A stretch of 64,000 nucleotides of DNA from Alphaproteobacteria bacterium. GTDB taxonomy: Bacteria; Pseudomonadota; Alphaproteobacteria; RF32; CAG-239. The notes beneath the pieces were generated by a model. It made no database searches. It was not told the DNA's origin and saw only the letters and a program-made list of their open reading frames with translations. Shown here in pieces: positions 45,501-54,194 of the stretch. The stretch spans positions 62,001 through 126,000 of the forward strand of contig CAAGHP010000013.1 in NCBI GenBank assembly GCA_900769705.1. The letters are read 5' to 3'. Each line of letters starts with the position of its first letter. The stretch's first letter is position 1. The position numbers and the translations under genes are program-made.

Positions 45501-46062
45501 ACAGTCCGGACACATTAAAGATGTGGGTATTGCCTTGTATCAGCATATGCTTGAAGAAGAAATCGCTCGCCAAAAAGCCGGACAGGCGGAAGAAACGCAA
45601 AATTCTGCCGATACGGATTGGGCACCGCAGATTACAACCGGTGTGCCGCTGATGATTCCGGAAAGCTATGTCAAAGATTTGGGCGTGCGTTTGGGATTGT
45701 ATAAACGTATTGGCTCGTTAAAGGATAAAGACGAGTTGCTGGATATGCGTGAAGAACTGATTGACCGTTTCGGAACAATTCCGCAAGAGGTGGAAAATTT
45801 ACTACAAACTATAGAAATTAAACAGCTTTGCTATGCTGCTAACGTGGCGAAAGTAGACGCCGGCGCCAAAGGAATTCTGATAGCTTTCCGCAACAACACT
45901 TTTGCCGCAGCGGATAAATTGATTGATTTGGTAACCAAATCGTTTGGCGTGCTGCAAATCCGTCCGGACCAAAAATTGTTTGTGTCTAAAGACTTATCGC
46001 AATATAGCGAACGCATCGCGGTTTTGAAAAATACGATTTCCAAATTAGCTGGTTTGCTATAG
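42598..46062 (+). CDS. mfd: Transcription-repair coupling factor
   Basis: A 1154-residue Mfd. UvrB-like N-terminal domains ('PAWDTVPYDRVSPN', 'YAVRGDITDIFPSG'), the RNA polymerase interaction domain ('HIEHGIGRFLGLE'), and the RecG-like motor with 'CGDVGFGKTEVALRA', 'VDEEQHFGVAHKEK' and 'LRGRVGRSKVRGY', then the TRCF C-terminal domain. It removes stalled RNA polymerase and recruits UvrA. ATG 42598 fits AGGAAAG better than GTG 42592. Divergent from recG. It is the last core gene before the accessory island. Confidence 0.96.
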   Translation: MRKDVNVWAGKTVSSVADGYEAFVLAQIANAKKPVLYIASDGVSLAQTAAMLRFLHPEYEVLEFPAWDTVPYDRVSPNSALLAKRIETLAKIVFYEGKAPLVVVTSIGAVLQKLAPAKIFRNARKLVKVGEKLDFDSFLHYVSLNGYTRVEQVMEPGEYAVRGDITDIFPSGMDNPLRIDLFDDEVERLRIFDAVSQRTIGDLQQYEFQVASEVLLDANTIRNFREQYRELFGADGLHDEIYEAISNGQKYIGMENWLPLFYSDVLPTLFDYLPNAQVVAGKNTEEALKSKTEGIADYYEARLEALQVKSKNDTEAYRPLPPEKLYMSAADFTAKLEERQATFLTPLTVSANDNVIELKTIPGRDFAHARHISSAAVYEELRDYVAENGKLKRIVCCYAEGSRERLRSLMADYDIKNTALADTWAEALQICAQKKIALVIAELAHGFRDDEYCLISEQDILGERQHRKVKKASSKDFIADVSSLSVGELVVHIEHGIGRFLGLENIMAGGAPHDCLKIVYAHDDKLFVPVENIDVISRYGSDDENVQLDVLGGAAWQAKKAKVKAKIKDIAEKLIKIAAERHLKTADVFIAPGGAYDEFCAKFPYSETDDQLHAIKDVIQDLGAGEPMDRLVCGDVGFGKTEVALRAAFTVAMSGAQVALIVPTTLLARQHYLNFAERMKGFPIRVRMLSRLSTPKEVRETKQGLAEGSVEIVIGTHALLSKDVQFCNLGLLIVDEEQHFGVAHKEKIKALKSDVHVLTLSATPIPRTLQLSLTGVKQLSIIATPPVDRLAARTFVMPFDKVMIKEAIYREKFRGGQTFFVCPRVSDIAEILETLQNLVPDVKIAVAHGQMPAKQLEDIMCDFADGKYDVLLSTTIIESGIDMPRVNTMIIHRADMFGLAQLYQLRGRVGRSKVRGYCYFTVPARKKLNPVAEKRLNILQALDTLGAGFSLASHDLDIRGSGNVLGTEQSGHIKDVGIALYQHMLEEEIARQKAGQAEETQNSADTDWAPQITTGVPLMIPESYVKDLGVRLGLYKRIGSLKDKDELLDMREELIDRFGTIPQEVENLLQTIEIKQLCYAANVAKVDAGAKGILIAFRNNTFAAADKLIDLVTKSFGVLQIRPDQKLFVSKDLSQYSERIAVLKNTISKLAGLL

Positions 46063-46100
46063 AAAACAACTTTGACGATGAATCTTATTTCAACTCCGAA

Positions 46101-46146
46101 AAATGCCCACAAAAAAAACACTCCTAAAGAGTGGTCTTTATGGTGG
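46101..46146. repeat. Left 46-bp direct repeat of the island (attL-like)
   Basis: 45 of 46 bases match 59396-59441. The repeat contains an ACTCCTAAAGAGTGG stem-loop with an A/T tract (a tRNA terminator when read on the minus strand) and ends TATGGTGG, the last bases of the tRNA at the right end. It lies 39 bp after mfd. Confidence 0.7.
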
Positions 46147-46553
46147 TGGATGTGGTACCCAAAAACTAAGTCGTATAACTTTCGCAACATTTTAGAGTTA
46201 TTTTAAAGCAATAGTATCTAAATCGGCCAGACCATTTTTGTTGTCCAATCACCACTTTCCCCGTATCGCAGTCCTAAGGCCATTTGCCATGCTCCGCTTG
46301 ATGATTATGACTTCTTAGCCGGTAAGGCGGTTAGGATGAAAACCACCGCCAAGTGCTTGAATTACAATGTGCCGACAAATCACCCCTTTACGTTGCCCCG
46401 TCCGGCTCCTCCTACTGTCGCTACATGGAGATTGAATTATGAAAATGCGCAAATATGAGTATATCCAGCCAAGCAACCGAACAAATTATAGACAAGACCG
46501 CGCGACCGCCGGCAATTCAAACTTGAACAAATGGTCGTCTGGTATAAACAGAG
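46147..46553. other. Unassigned, relatively GC-rich segment inside the left island edge
   Basis: About 400 bp without a convincing gene, less AT-rich than its surroundings. A plus-strand frame open for ~75 codons (about 46230-46460, no good start) and a following 42-codon ORF (46439-46567, MKMRKYEYIQPSNRTNYRQ...) are visible but unlike anything I know. It may be the remains of a mobility gene. No promoter or RNA structure stands out. Confidence 0.3.
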
Positions 46554-47042
46554 TCAAGAATAATTAAGAGCGGAGTACCAAGCCCGCAAATCAAGTGAAT
46601 CTAAAAACGCCTGACAGCCCTCGTAAATATCCCGATAGCTCTCGTCAAAATTGCCGGTATACCACGGGTCGCGGATGTTGCGCGGATTATTGGTAAAATC
46701 AAGCAAGCGGTGGATTTTGTTTTCCCTATCCGGACCGACGAGCGATTGAATGTCCTCAATATTGCTATCGTCCATTGCTAAAATATAATCATAATACACA
46801 TAATCTCGCGGACGAATGCGACGGGAATAATGTTCTTCAAACGGCACATGCATTGATTTCAGCATCTCGCGCGTACCGTGATGAATGCCGGCGTGGCACA
46901 TCTCATTATAGCTTTCGGTTGCGGCAGAATCAATTTCAAACCGGTCAGATAATCCGCGTTCCTCAACCATCTGCTTAAATACAAACTGCGCCATCGGCGA
47001 CCGGCAAATATTGCCCAAACATACAAATAAAATTTTAATCAT
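46554..47042 (-). CDS. Low-molecular-weight protein-tyrosine phosphatase
   Basis: A 162-residue LMW-PTP. The P-loop 'VCLGNICRSP' (Cys8, Arg14) and the general-acid loop 'IRDPWYTGNFDES' are intact. Such enzymes dephosphorylate tyrosine kinases of capsule synthesis or act as arsenate reductases; the DPWY loop favours phosphatase. It is the last gene of the island's minus-strand operon, 6 bp after the metallopeptidase gene. It could be cargo rather than part of restriction. Confidence 0.88.
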   Translation of the reverse strand: MIKILFVCLGNICRSPMAQFVFKQMVEERGLSDRFEIDSAATESYNEMCHAGIHHGTREMLKSMHVPFEEHYSRRIRPRDYVYYDYILAMDDSNIEDIQSLVGPDRENKIHRLLDFTNNPRNIRDPWYTGNFDESYRDIYEGCQAFLDSLDLRAWYSALNYS

Positions 47043-47048
47043 TTTCGC

Positions 47049-47732
47049 TCAATAACTCAGTATTTTTAATTCCATTTTTTCTTTTACCTTTTCCCAGTTT
47101 GGCATTTTTAAGGATAAAAGATTATAAAATTCTTCGGTATGGTTTGAATAATAAGCATGACAAAGTTCATGATAAATAACGTAATCAATGGATTGTTTGC
47201 TTGCTTTAATTAAGACGGGATTTAGGATAATCTCATGCTTTTTCAAATAACTTCCCCAACGTTTATTAAGTTTTCTGATTTTTAAGCTCGGCATTTCCAA
47301 ATCAGGGAAAGCTTTCATACACACATTTAACCGTTCGTTAAAGACAACCTCAGCACGTTTTACCATCCAATCAGAAAAAGCTCGATTTATTTCATCCAAC
47401 TTCTGTGGCAGAGGAGTAAGAATATAAATTTTATTATTAAAAACCTTCACGATATTTCGGAGTAATGATTTTTCAATAATAACCTGATATTGACGTCCCA
47501 GATAAAGCGCCGAACTACCGGATTCATAAATTTTATATTCCGGCATATTGAATTGCTTAAAATAATTTATCTGCTTTTCAATCCATGGTGTTTTTCTTTT
47601 TATAAAATCTCTAATTTCAAAGTCTTTTGCTTGTTCAGGAGCTTTAATGACAACACTAAAATTCGGATAAACCTCTGCCGCCAGAGATTTACGTTTTTCC
47701 CTGATAGTTTTGATGCTATCCAAATCAATCAT
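47049..47732 (-). CDS. YgjP-like metallopeptidase of type I restriction loci
   Basis: A 227-residue YgjP/DUF45 (M48-like) protein. Zinc motif HELCH in 'VIYHELCHAYYSNHTEEF' near residue 185, plus 'KRWGSYLKKHEIILNP', the family's other block. These genes are commonly next to hsdR, but their role is not established. ATG 47732 follows the hsdR stop without a gap (TAAATG), so it depends on hsdR translation. Confidence 0.88.
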   Translation of the reverse strand: MIDLDSIKTIREKRKSLAAEVYPNFSVVIKAPEQAKDFEIRDFIKRKTPWIEKQINYFKQFNMPEYKIYESGSSALYLGRQYQVIIEKSLLRNIVKVFNNKIYILTPLPQKLDEINRAFSDWMVKRAEVVFNERLNVCMKAFPDLEMPSLKIRKLNKRWGSYLKKHEIILNPVLIKASKQSIDYVIYHELCHAYYSNHTEEFYNLLSLKMPNWEKVKEKMELKILSY

Positions 47733-50700
47733 TTAGAGCATATCCTTATTTTGAACGGCAATATTCCAAGATGTTTCTGTTATCTGTTCAATAGTATCGG
47801 CAGACAATTTTTCATCCACCTCATCAAACAAGTAATCTTCTATATCGTTAAATATTTGCCGTTTAACATTCAAATTGTTTTGGAAATCAACCACTTTTGA
47901 AGATTTAATCAACCCAACAATATGCTCAACAATTTGCGCATAATCATCTCCTGTTGTTTTAAAGAACTTTTTGATATTGCGATAGAACGGGTGATAAACC
48001 TTTGCGAAACGCATTTTCTCAGGAATATCATTATCCTCATAGTCTGCAACTTTTTTCTGAATTTCCTTTGCTTGCTCTAACAAAGCGGCCAAATCTTCTT
48101 TTTTAGCTGTTTTCAAATCCTCTAAAAGTTTTCTGATAAGTTCACTGAATTTTCCATAAAACACTTCATCTTGAAGTTCATAGCGTTCACTTAACACCTT
48201 TTTAGTTTGTGCTAAAATAGCATCAGCTTTTGACTTATCAGATAATCCGTTCTTTTCGTCCTCAATGTATTGGTTAAACTCATGCATATCAGATAAACTG
48301 ATTTCTTTGGAGAGAACTTCAACATCTTTCGCCGTAACATATTTATCCAATAATTTCATAATTTGGTCTTTGTATTTTGAAAAATCTATCTTCTCAGCCA
48401 AAACGAGTTGAGTTGATTTTTTAATTTCAACAAAACGCTTTAGGTCTTTTTTATAAATTTCAAGTTTATCCTGATCCATTTTATCATGGAAGTCATACAA
48501 AGAGTAACAAACTGAAAACTGTTTAATAAATTTATTTACATCATCATAAAAAGCTTTTTTTTCTTTTTCATGAGCTTTATCCGTCAAAAATTCTACATAA
48601 GCATTTGTGTTGTTAACATCTGCAACATCTTTAAAAGTCTCATGCAAACGAGCATAAATGCTATTTAACAGAGCAATTTGGCTTTCTGTATCAAGTAAAG
48701 CGTTTTCAATATCTTCCGGAGCGTAGTTTGAAAACAATTCCAAGGCATTTTTCAAGTTTTTGGCATTTTTAGAATAATCAACGATTAAACCGGCTGTTTT
48801 GCTTTGTTTCCCGGCATCACCGTCATAAACACGATTAACCCGAGCAATTGCCTGCAACAGGTTATGGTCTTTAAGTTGCTTAGCTAAATATAAAACCGTA
48901 TCTCTTGGTGCATCAAAACCGGTTAAAAGTTTATCCACGACTATTAATAACTCGCAACCTTCCGGATTTTTCTTATAATCTTGAATAATCTGCTTTTCTC
49001 GGCTTTCAAGCGAACCATATTTATGTTTTTGTTCTGCCATATATTCGGTTACAAGCTTTTTATGCGCAGAATTGACATCATCTTTACCTTCGTCAGCTAA
49101 AGTATCGGATATAACAACTTCGGCATTGATATCGCCCAGCATATCCAAAGCCTTTTTGAACATAACAGCCGCATATTTACTTGGAGCCACCAGTTGACCT
49201 TTTAATCCTGTATTCTTAAAGTTTTTCAAGAAATGGTCATTAACATCTAAGGCAATCATCTCAATACGTTGCGATGTTTCTTCCAAAACCGAAGAAGAAA
49301 TACATTTTTTTGCAAAGTCTTTTCGTTCGCTTTCCGTAAATTTTGAAGCCAAACGCTCATAAAATTTATCGGCAATTTTATCAACGGTCTGGTCAACAAA
49401 GCGTCCTTGATAAATAAGCGGTAAAACAGCACCGTCTTTTTCCGCTTCCGAAATCGTATATTCATCAATCAAACCACCAAACTTTTGAATTGATTGTGAT
49501 TTAGATATAACTTTCCCTTCCAAGCGCTTAGGAACTTTTTTCATCAAAGGTGTACCGGTAAAAGCAATTTGACAAGCTCTCGGTAACATTTTATTCATCA
49601 TCGCGTTAGCATCACCGCCTTGTGTCCGGTGCGCTTCATCTATCAAAACAAATAAATTATTATCATCATCCACAAAATCGGTCGGTTTATCAAATTTATG
49701 CACCAATGTTGTGATAACGTCCAAAGTTTTGGATTGAATCTTTTTAACCAAATCGGCGCAAGAAGTTGCTTGCTGTACGCCGGCTTTGATATTGCAAGCT
49801 GCGAAAGTATCGCGGATTTGCACATCTAAATCCGTTCTATCGGTTACCACAATCACACGTGGATTGGTAATTGTTTCAATCAGATTCTTAACCAGCATAA
49901 CCATTGTCAGCGATTTACCGCTTCCCTGAGTGTGCCAAATCAAACCACCGCGACGCTTACCGTTTTCATTCATAGTCTGAATTTTTGTAATGGTCTTTTT
50001 GATAGCAAAATACTGTTGATAGCGTGTAATTTTTTTGATACCATTATCATAAATGATAAAATTCCGTACCAAATCGAGCAACCTTTTCGGCTCTAACAGG
50101 CTATAAATACCATAATCCTGCGCGGTTAAACTTTGTTTGGACTCCTGTTTATAAGAACAACGCAACAAATCTTCACCGATTTGTGCCGAGATTTTAGTAT
50201 CAACAGTTTTATTAACGCTATCCAATACCTTTTGTTCATAATCTTTCGTTGCGTCTTTCTCTTTCCATACCGAATAAAACTCAAAAGGTGTTAACATCGT
50301 TCCGTATTTGATTTGGTTGATATTTGTGGCAATTAAAATCTGCGGAAATAAGAAAAACTTCGGTGTTTGCGAAAATTTTTGATTACGTATCATTTGACTG
50401 ACTGCCTCATCAACCGAAACGGAAGCCTTTTTATTTTCTATCACCGCAAAAGGAATCCCGTTAACAAACAACACAATATCCGGCCGGCGATTTTGGTCTT
50501 CTTCCAATTCAAATTCTGCGACCACATGAAACAGATTGTTTTCCGGTTCTTTCCAATCGATAAACTTTAGTTGAGGAGAGGTGCGTTTGCCGTCAATAAT
50601 CTCCGAAACCGCGCGACCGCCCAACAAATCAGAAAACACATCTTCCGAAGCCTTAACCACACCGTCGTCAAGCTTGATTTTTTCTAAAGCAAACAAAGCC

Positions 50701-50915
50701 TCATCAATGCTTTTATCCGAGATTTCCGGCGGATTGATGGATCGTATTGCTTTGTGTGCGATATCTCGCAAAATATACTGATTTTTACCATCACGATGGG
50801 CATCGACATCATGACGCGGAATATAGGTGTATCCCATATTTATCAGTTGCAAAATCGCCGGAATTTGCGAACTGCTTGCTTCATCAAAATTCGGAAGAAT
50901 ATAATGTGCCGTCAT
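47733..50915 (-). CDS. hsdR: Type I restriction enzyme R subunit
   Basis: A 1060-residue HsdR. The nuclease domain has the PD-ExK pattern 'RRPDIVLFVNGIPFAVIENKK' (about 142-162). Motor motifs are 'WHTQGSGKSLTMVML' (Walker A), 'LIDEAHRTQGG' (motif II) and 'FTGTPLMKK'. A helical C-terminal region binds the M2S core. It translocates DNA and cuts away from unmodified sites. SD TTAGGAG before ATG 50915. It appears intact. Confidence 0.95.
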   Translation of the reverse strand: MTAHYILPNFDEASSSQIPAILQLINMGYTYIPRHDVDAHRDGKNQYILRDIAHKAIRSINPPEISDKSIDEALFALEKIKLDDGVVKASEDVFSDLLGGRAVSEIIDGKRTSPQLKFIDWKEPENNLFHVVAEFELEEDQNRRPDIVLFVNGIPFAVIENKKASVSVDEAVSQMIRNQKFSQTPKFFLFPQILIATNINQIKYGTMLTPFEFYSVWKEKDATKDYEQKVLDSVNKTVDTKISAQIGEDLLRCSYKQESKQSLTAQDYGIYSLLEPKRLLDLVRNFIIYDNGIKKITRYQQYFAIKKTITKIQTMNENGKRRGGLIWHTQGSGKSLTMVMLVKNLIETITNPRVIVVTDRTDLDVQIRDTFAACNIKAGVQQATSCADLVKKIQSKTLDVITTLVHKFDKPTDFVDDDNNLFVLIDEAHRTQGGDANAMMNKMLPRACQIAFTGTPLMKKVPKRLEGKVISKSQSIQKFGGLIDEYTISEAEKDGAVLPLIYQGRFVDQTVDKIADKFYERLASKFTESERKDFAKKCISSSVLEETSQRIEMIALDVNDHFLKNFKNTGLKGQLVAPSKYAAVMFKKALDMLGDINAEVVISDTLADEGKDDVNSAHKKLVTEYMAEQKHKYGSLESREKQIIQDYKKNPEGCELLIVVDKLLTGFDAPRDTVLYLAKQLKDHNLLQAIARVNRVYDGDAGKQSKTAGLIVDYSKNAKNLKNALELFSNYAPEDIENALLDTESQIALLNSIYARLHETFKDVADVNNTNAYVEFLTDKAHEKEKKAFYDDVNKFIKQFSVCYSLYDFHDKMDQDKLEIYKKDLKRFVEIKKSTQLVLAEKIDFSKYKDQIMKLLDKYVTAKDVEVLSKEISLSDMHEFNQYIEDEKNGLSDKSKADAILAQTKKVLSERYELQDEVFYGKFSELIRKLLEDLKTAKKEDLAALLEQAKEIQKKVADYEDNDIPEKMRFAKVYHPFYRNIKKFFKTTGDDYAQIVEHIVGLIKSSKVVDFQNNLNVKRQIFNDIEDYLFDEVDEKLSADTIEQITETSWNIAVQNKDML

Positions 50916-50927
50916 AAGTAACTTCTC

Positions 50928-51812
50928 CTAATTATTTTTCAGTGATATGCTGTCTATTATATTTTTTATAATCAAATCCAGTTTAGAACCTTCTGTATAA
51001 TCAGTTGGTGCAATAAAATTAACTCTTTGATGTTCTAATAAATCTTTAGCAATATCTAAGGATGAACGTCGTAACTTTTTTGTAATTTCTCCTTTTTTAT
51101 TACGTTTTTCTTTCTGTCCTTTTTGATCAGGATTATAAACAGCAATAGCTTGACCTCCTTGATATATAACCATTTTCATACAAGGTACATCAGTTTCACC
51201 ATCACCTATATAAATCATATTTTTAAAATCTAAGTATTTTTCATCCTCTGGCATGTACCTGTTAACTTCTTCATTTTGCCAGTAATTAAATATTCCTTTA
51301 TTTATGCGGAAAAGATGTTGCGTTTTATTCGTATAATTAACAGCTGCTGCTGGTTTTTCTGCAATTAACTGAGAATAATTCCATTTGTATGCAAATTTAC
51401 ACGCAAAAATATACTTAAAATTATTACTAATTTTTGAACCTCTGATAATTTCTTCATTTCCTGATGTTATTATATAATGTTCTAAAGTAATCCCTTTAGA
51501 TTTTGCATATAAGTTTATACGATCAAACCACTCAATAACTCCTGGAAAAAATTCTATATTCTTTCCACATTGCATTAAAAATCTAGCAGTCAGTGCAATA
51601 TTTTTTTCCTTAGCTTTATCAATCATTAGATTCATATACGCTAAAGTTTCATCCATATTTTGCTTTTGGGCACATTCTTTTACTTCTGACCAAAAATCCT
51701 GCGGATTTTCATAGCCTAATTTAGGTAGAAACGTCACATTCTGCATATATTGAGGAGATAAAGTTCCATCAAAATCGTAACAAATTGCCATTTTTATTGA
51801 ATTTTTTTTCAT
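50928..51812 (-). CDS. HAD-superfamily hydrolase inside the hsd operon
   Basis: A 294-residue HAD phosphatase. Motif I 'YDFDGTLSP' (about residue 12), motif II 'IITSGNEE', a Lys in 'AEKPAAA', and motif III/IV 'YIGDGETDVPCMKM'. Family members are phosphatases or phosphonatases on small molecules, some on nucleotides. It lies 2 bp after hsdS and 12 bp before hsdR, so it is co-expressed with restriction. Whether it is part of defence is unknown. Confidence 0.82.
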   Translation of the reverse strand: MKKNSIKMAICYDFDGTLSPQYMQNVTFLPKLGYENPQDFWSEVKECAQKQNMDETLAYMNLMIDKAKEKNIALTARFLMQCGKNIEFFPGVIEWFDRINLYAKSKGITLEHYIITSGNEEIIRGSKISNNFKYIFACKFAYKWNYSQLIAEKPAAAVNYTNKTQHLFRINKGIFNYWQNEEVNRYMPEDEKYLDFKNMIYIGDGETDVPCMKMVIYQGGQAIAVYNPDQKGQKEKRNKKGEITKKLRRSSLDIAKDLLEHQRVNFIAPTDYTEGSKLDLIIKNIIDSISLKNN

Positions 51813-51813
51813 C

Positions 51814-53013
51814 TTAGTTCACTTTCACTCTGATTTGGCCGGTGAGGAGCTGTTGCATCAGGCCTTTCTTTTGCTCCTTAAGAGCTTCTAATTTTTGATT
51901 AAGTAAGTTAATTTCATCATCTGCCGTCGATAAGACATCCGCAATTGCCTGTTGCTCGGATATGTCGGACGGAAGATTAATTTTTATGGATGATAAAGTT
52001 TTAAAATCGACAGTTTCACGAACACTTCCTTGAGCAGAATTCCTCACTTTCGTATTAAATTCTGTAGTCGTAATCCAATGCTTCATATAATTTGAAGATA
52101 GCTTTTCATTACATTTAAATATCACATACATTGGGCTTAAAACACCATCTGTAAAATTATCTAATCGGTCAATTGATCCAACATTTAAACGCGATGGATT
52201 ATAGGCAAATTCGCCATTTTTAACAACTTTATAATTACTTAAATCTTCACTCGCCACAACCCTTGAAAATTGTTCTTCCGGTAAAATAAATCCTCGGCTA
52301 TTTGTAACGCTAAGCACACGAGAGATATTTAAATTTTTATTCCTTCTGCTGATAGCTTCCAATACTGCTCCTAATTTCACTTCTTTCCATGGTTGGGTGA
52401 AGGTGGAAAGGCGGACTTTGCCGGTGAGGAGTTTTTGCATCAGACCTTTTTTGAGGAGTTTTTTCTGCTCTATCAAGTTAGATAACTTTTCAATCGCTTC
52501 ATCCCACGTCCACAATATCTCCGCAATCTTCTCCTGCTCAGGTAATGGTGGAATAGGAAATTTTAGATTATCTATATCTTTTTTAGAAATTTCAAGAAAA
52601 GTACTACCGCAAGCTTTACGTATTAACTCATGCTTATTTTTAGAAATAAGGTAGTACAAAAAATCCACATTATTACCTGTAACTATAATATTTTTAAATC
52701 CTTGGTTTGTGCATATAGGCTTTTTATTTATACAGCAGTCTCCAATAGTCGCACGAGTACATATGATAAGCGAATTAACAGGAAGCAATTTTGCAGAACT
52801 CTGTTTTAAACCTTTTTCGGTAATTTTTCTTTCAGTATCCCAAATAAAACGATTTGACAGAGCTGATACTTCCGATGGAGTAACCCATAAAACATCACCA
52901 TCCCAATATTCCGGATTATTCGTATCTGGAGTTCCACCTGATACGGTAGTTCCTAAATCAGATATTTTTTTAACACTCCACCCTTCAGGTATTTTTTGAT
53001 TATTTTCTAGCAT
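51814..53013 (-). CDS. hsdS: Type I restriction specificity subunit, full length
   Basis: A 399-residue HsdS with two target-recognition domains (about 1-175 and 205-375). Each is followed by a conserved helical spacer: 'PLPEQEKIAEILWTWDEAIEKLSNLIEQKKLLKKGLMQKLLTG' region and 'SEQQAIADVLSTADDEINLL...GLMQQLLTGQIRV'. It sets the bipartite DNA target for both methylation and cutting. Its first 12-13 codons (NNQKIPEGWSVK) are repeated at the start of the upstream gene. It overlaps that gene's end by 14 bp. Confidence 0.93.
   Translation of the reverse strand: MLENNQKIPEGWSVKKISDLGTTVSGGTPDTNNPEYWDGDVLWVTPSEVSALSNRFIWDTERKITEKGLKQSSAKLLPVNSLIICTRATIGDCCINKKPICTNQGFKNIIVTGNNVDFLYYLISKNKHELIRKACGSTFLEISKKDIDNLKFPIPPLPEQEKIAEILWTWDEAIEKLSNLIEQKKLLKKGLMQKLLTGKVRLSTFTQPWKEVKLGAVLEAISRRNKNLNISRVLSVTNSRGFILPEEQFSRVVASEDLSNYKVVKNGEFAYNPSRLNVGSIDRLDNFTDGVLSPMYVIFKCNEKLSSNYMKHWITTTEFNTKVRNSAQGSVRETVDFKTLSSIKINLPSDISEQQAIADVLSTADDEINLLNQKLEALKEQKKGLMQQLLTGQIRVKVN
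52971..53004. repeat. 34-bp direct repeat, copy within hsdS 5' end
   Basis: Matches 53701-53734 with two mismatches. It encodes NNQKIPEGWSVK at the hsdS N-terminus. Confidence 0.85.
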
Positions 53014-53740
53014 TTCTTATTTCCTCTATAAAAATGAGAAAATCATTTGTTTTGAAAATATTATTCTCTTGATAATACTGAACTTCAGACAATATTCGAC
53101 TATTTATATCATCTAACTCATTCTGTTCAATTAGGCATTTTTTAATACCATGTATATCAGGGTAATACTGTTCTTCCTGAGGTCCTGAAATAAGGCTAGA
53201 TAATTTTTTACTCAGTTCAACTTTATCTGAGCCATTATAGCGATTTGATATTGTTCCCAAAGCATCAAAAATAATAAAATTATCTATTGTTTGTAAATTT
53301 TTTTCTATTTCGCTTTTATCGATATTTATGGAAGACAACAATTTTCTCATTTCTATACGATTTTCATACAATTCTTTTGTTGTAAAATAAGAATCCCAAC
53401 GCCCCAATCTTGTAATTGTTTCAGCCATATTTTTCGAAAATAGACTTGCGATTTTTTTCAATTCTTCTGTGGTATTTTGTGCATCTTTAGTAATTCTCTT
53501 CAGCTCAACACCATCTTTGCCAATTTTGAAGATTTCAAAATTCTGAACAAATATCTTTATATTTAACAAAAATATAATAAATATTGAAAAGACCATAAAC
53601 GGCCAAACATTAACCTCTTCAAGGGTTAAAAATAGTATTATAAAAAATAAAACAGCAGTAAAAAACATCCCAAAAATATTTTTTAGTATTCTCATTATCT
53701 TAACACTCCACCCCTCAGGAATTTTTTGATTATTATGCAT
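53000..53740 (-). CDS. Unknown two-TM protein with an hsdS-derived N-terminus
   Basis: From ATG 53740 it has 246 residues. Residues 2-13 (HNNQKIPEGWSVK region) copy the start of HsdS; then 'IMRILKNIFGMFF' begins two membrane helices (about 18-65), followed by a soluble, charged helical domain of ~170 residues. AAAGGGG lies before ATG 53740; an internal ATG (53695) without the HsdS segment is an alternative start, using the GGAG inside the copied segment. No family recognised. It overlaps its upstream four-TM neighbour and hsdS, so it is part of the operon. Confidence 0.7.
   Translation of the reverse strand: MHNNQKIPEGWSVKIMRILKNIFGMFFTAVLFFIILFLTLEEVNVWPFMVFSIFIIFLLNIKIFVQNFEIFKIGKDGVELKRITKDAQNTTEELKKIASLFSKNMAETITRLGRWDSYFTTKELYENRIEMRKLLSSINIDKSEIEKNLQTIDNFIIFDALGTISNRYNGSDKVELSKKLSSLISGPQEEQYYPDIHGIKKCLIEQNELDDINSRILSEVQYYQENNIFKTNDFLIFIEEIRNARK
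53701..53734. repeat. 34-bp direct repeat, hsdS start copied onto the two-TM gene
   Basis: 32 of 34 bases equal 52971-53004. The ~730 bp between the two copies are the body of the two-TM gene. Confidence 0.85.
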
Positions 53741-54194
53741 CAATTTTTCCCCTTTTATTTAACACCTTGTCAGAATAAGAATTTTTATACAAATTCATAT
53801 ACTTATCTGCAAAATCAAGAGTATGGTTCAATTGAAAAACTGTAATTAATAGTGCAATGTGTGATGACGATATAAACAGAATGCAGTTATAATTATAACT
53901 AAAAGAAAAAGCACTTAAAAAGAATAAGAAAAGTAAAGATAATAAGGATGTTTTTAAAAATTTTTTGTTATCATAAATAAATTTTTCAAACATATTATGC
54001 TTTTTCATAAAAAGGTTAATTTCTTGATTGGCGTAAGCTGCTAAAAGAAATGATTGTGAAAATGCAAAAATAATAGATATGCAGGTAATTGCATCTGAAA
54101 ACATATCATCTTTCAAAGGAAACAACAAACTAACATTTAAAAGTAAGAATAAAATCCATATTTTACATTTTATTAAAAATTTCTTCAATTTCAT
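53733..54194 (-). CDS. Unknown four-TM small membrane protein
   Basis: A 153-residue protein from ATG 54194, chosen because GAAGGA lies directly upstream; the longer frame to 54275 lacks an SD. Four hydrophobic segments are visible: 'WILFLLLNVSLLFPL', 'AITCISIIFAFSQSFLLAAYA', 'FLKTSLLSLLFLFFLSAF' and 'CILFISSSHIALLITVFQL', with short basic loops and a basic C-terminus. It overlaps the upstream soluble-protein gene by 32 bp and the downstream gene by 8 bp. Size and topology are like membrane-depolarising phage-defence effectors such as RexB, an analogy only. Confidence 0.7.
   Translation of the reverse strand: MKLKKFLIKCKIWILFLLLNVSLLFPLKDDMFSDAITCISIIFAFSQSFLLAAYANQEINLFMKKHNMFEKFIYDNKKFLKTSLLSLLFLFFLSAFSFSYNYNCILFISSSHIALLITVFQLNHTLDFADKYMNLYKNSYSDKVLNKRGKIDA

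Noticed and set aside
46141..46220. Second tRNA ending in CCACCA on the minus strand after the left repeat
   Set aside because: The sequence upstream of CCACCA does not fold into acceptor, D and T arms.
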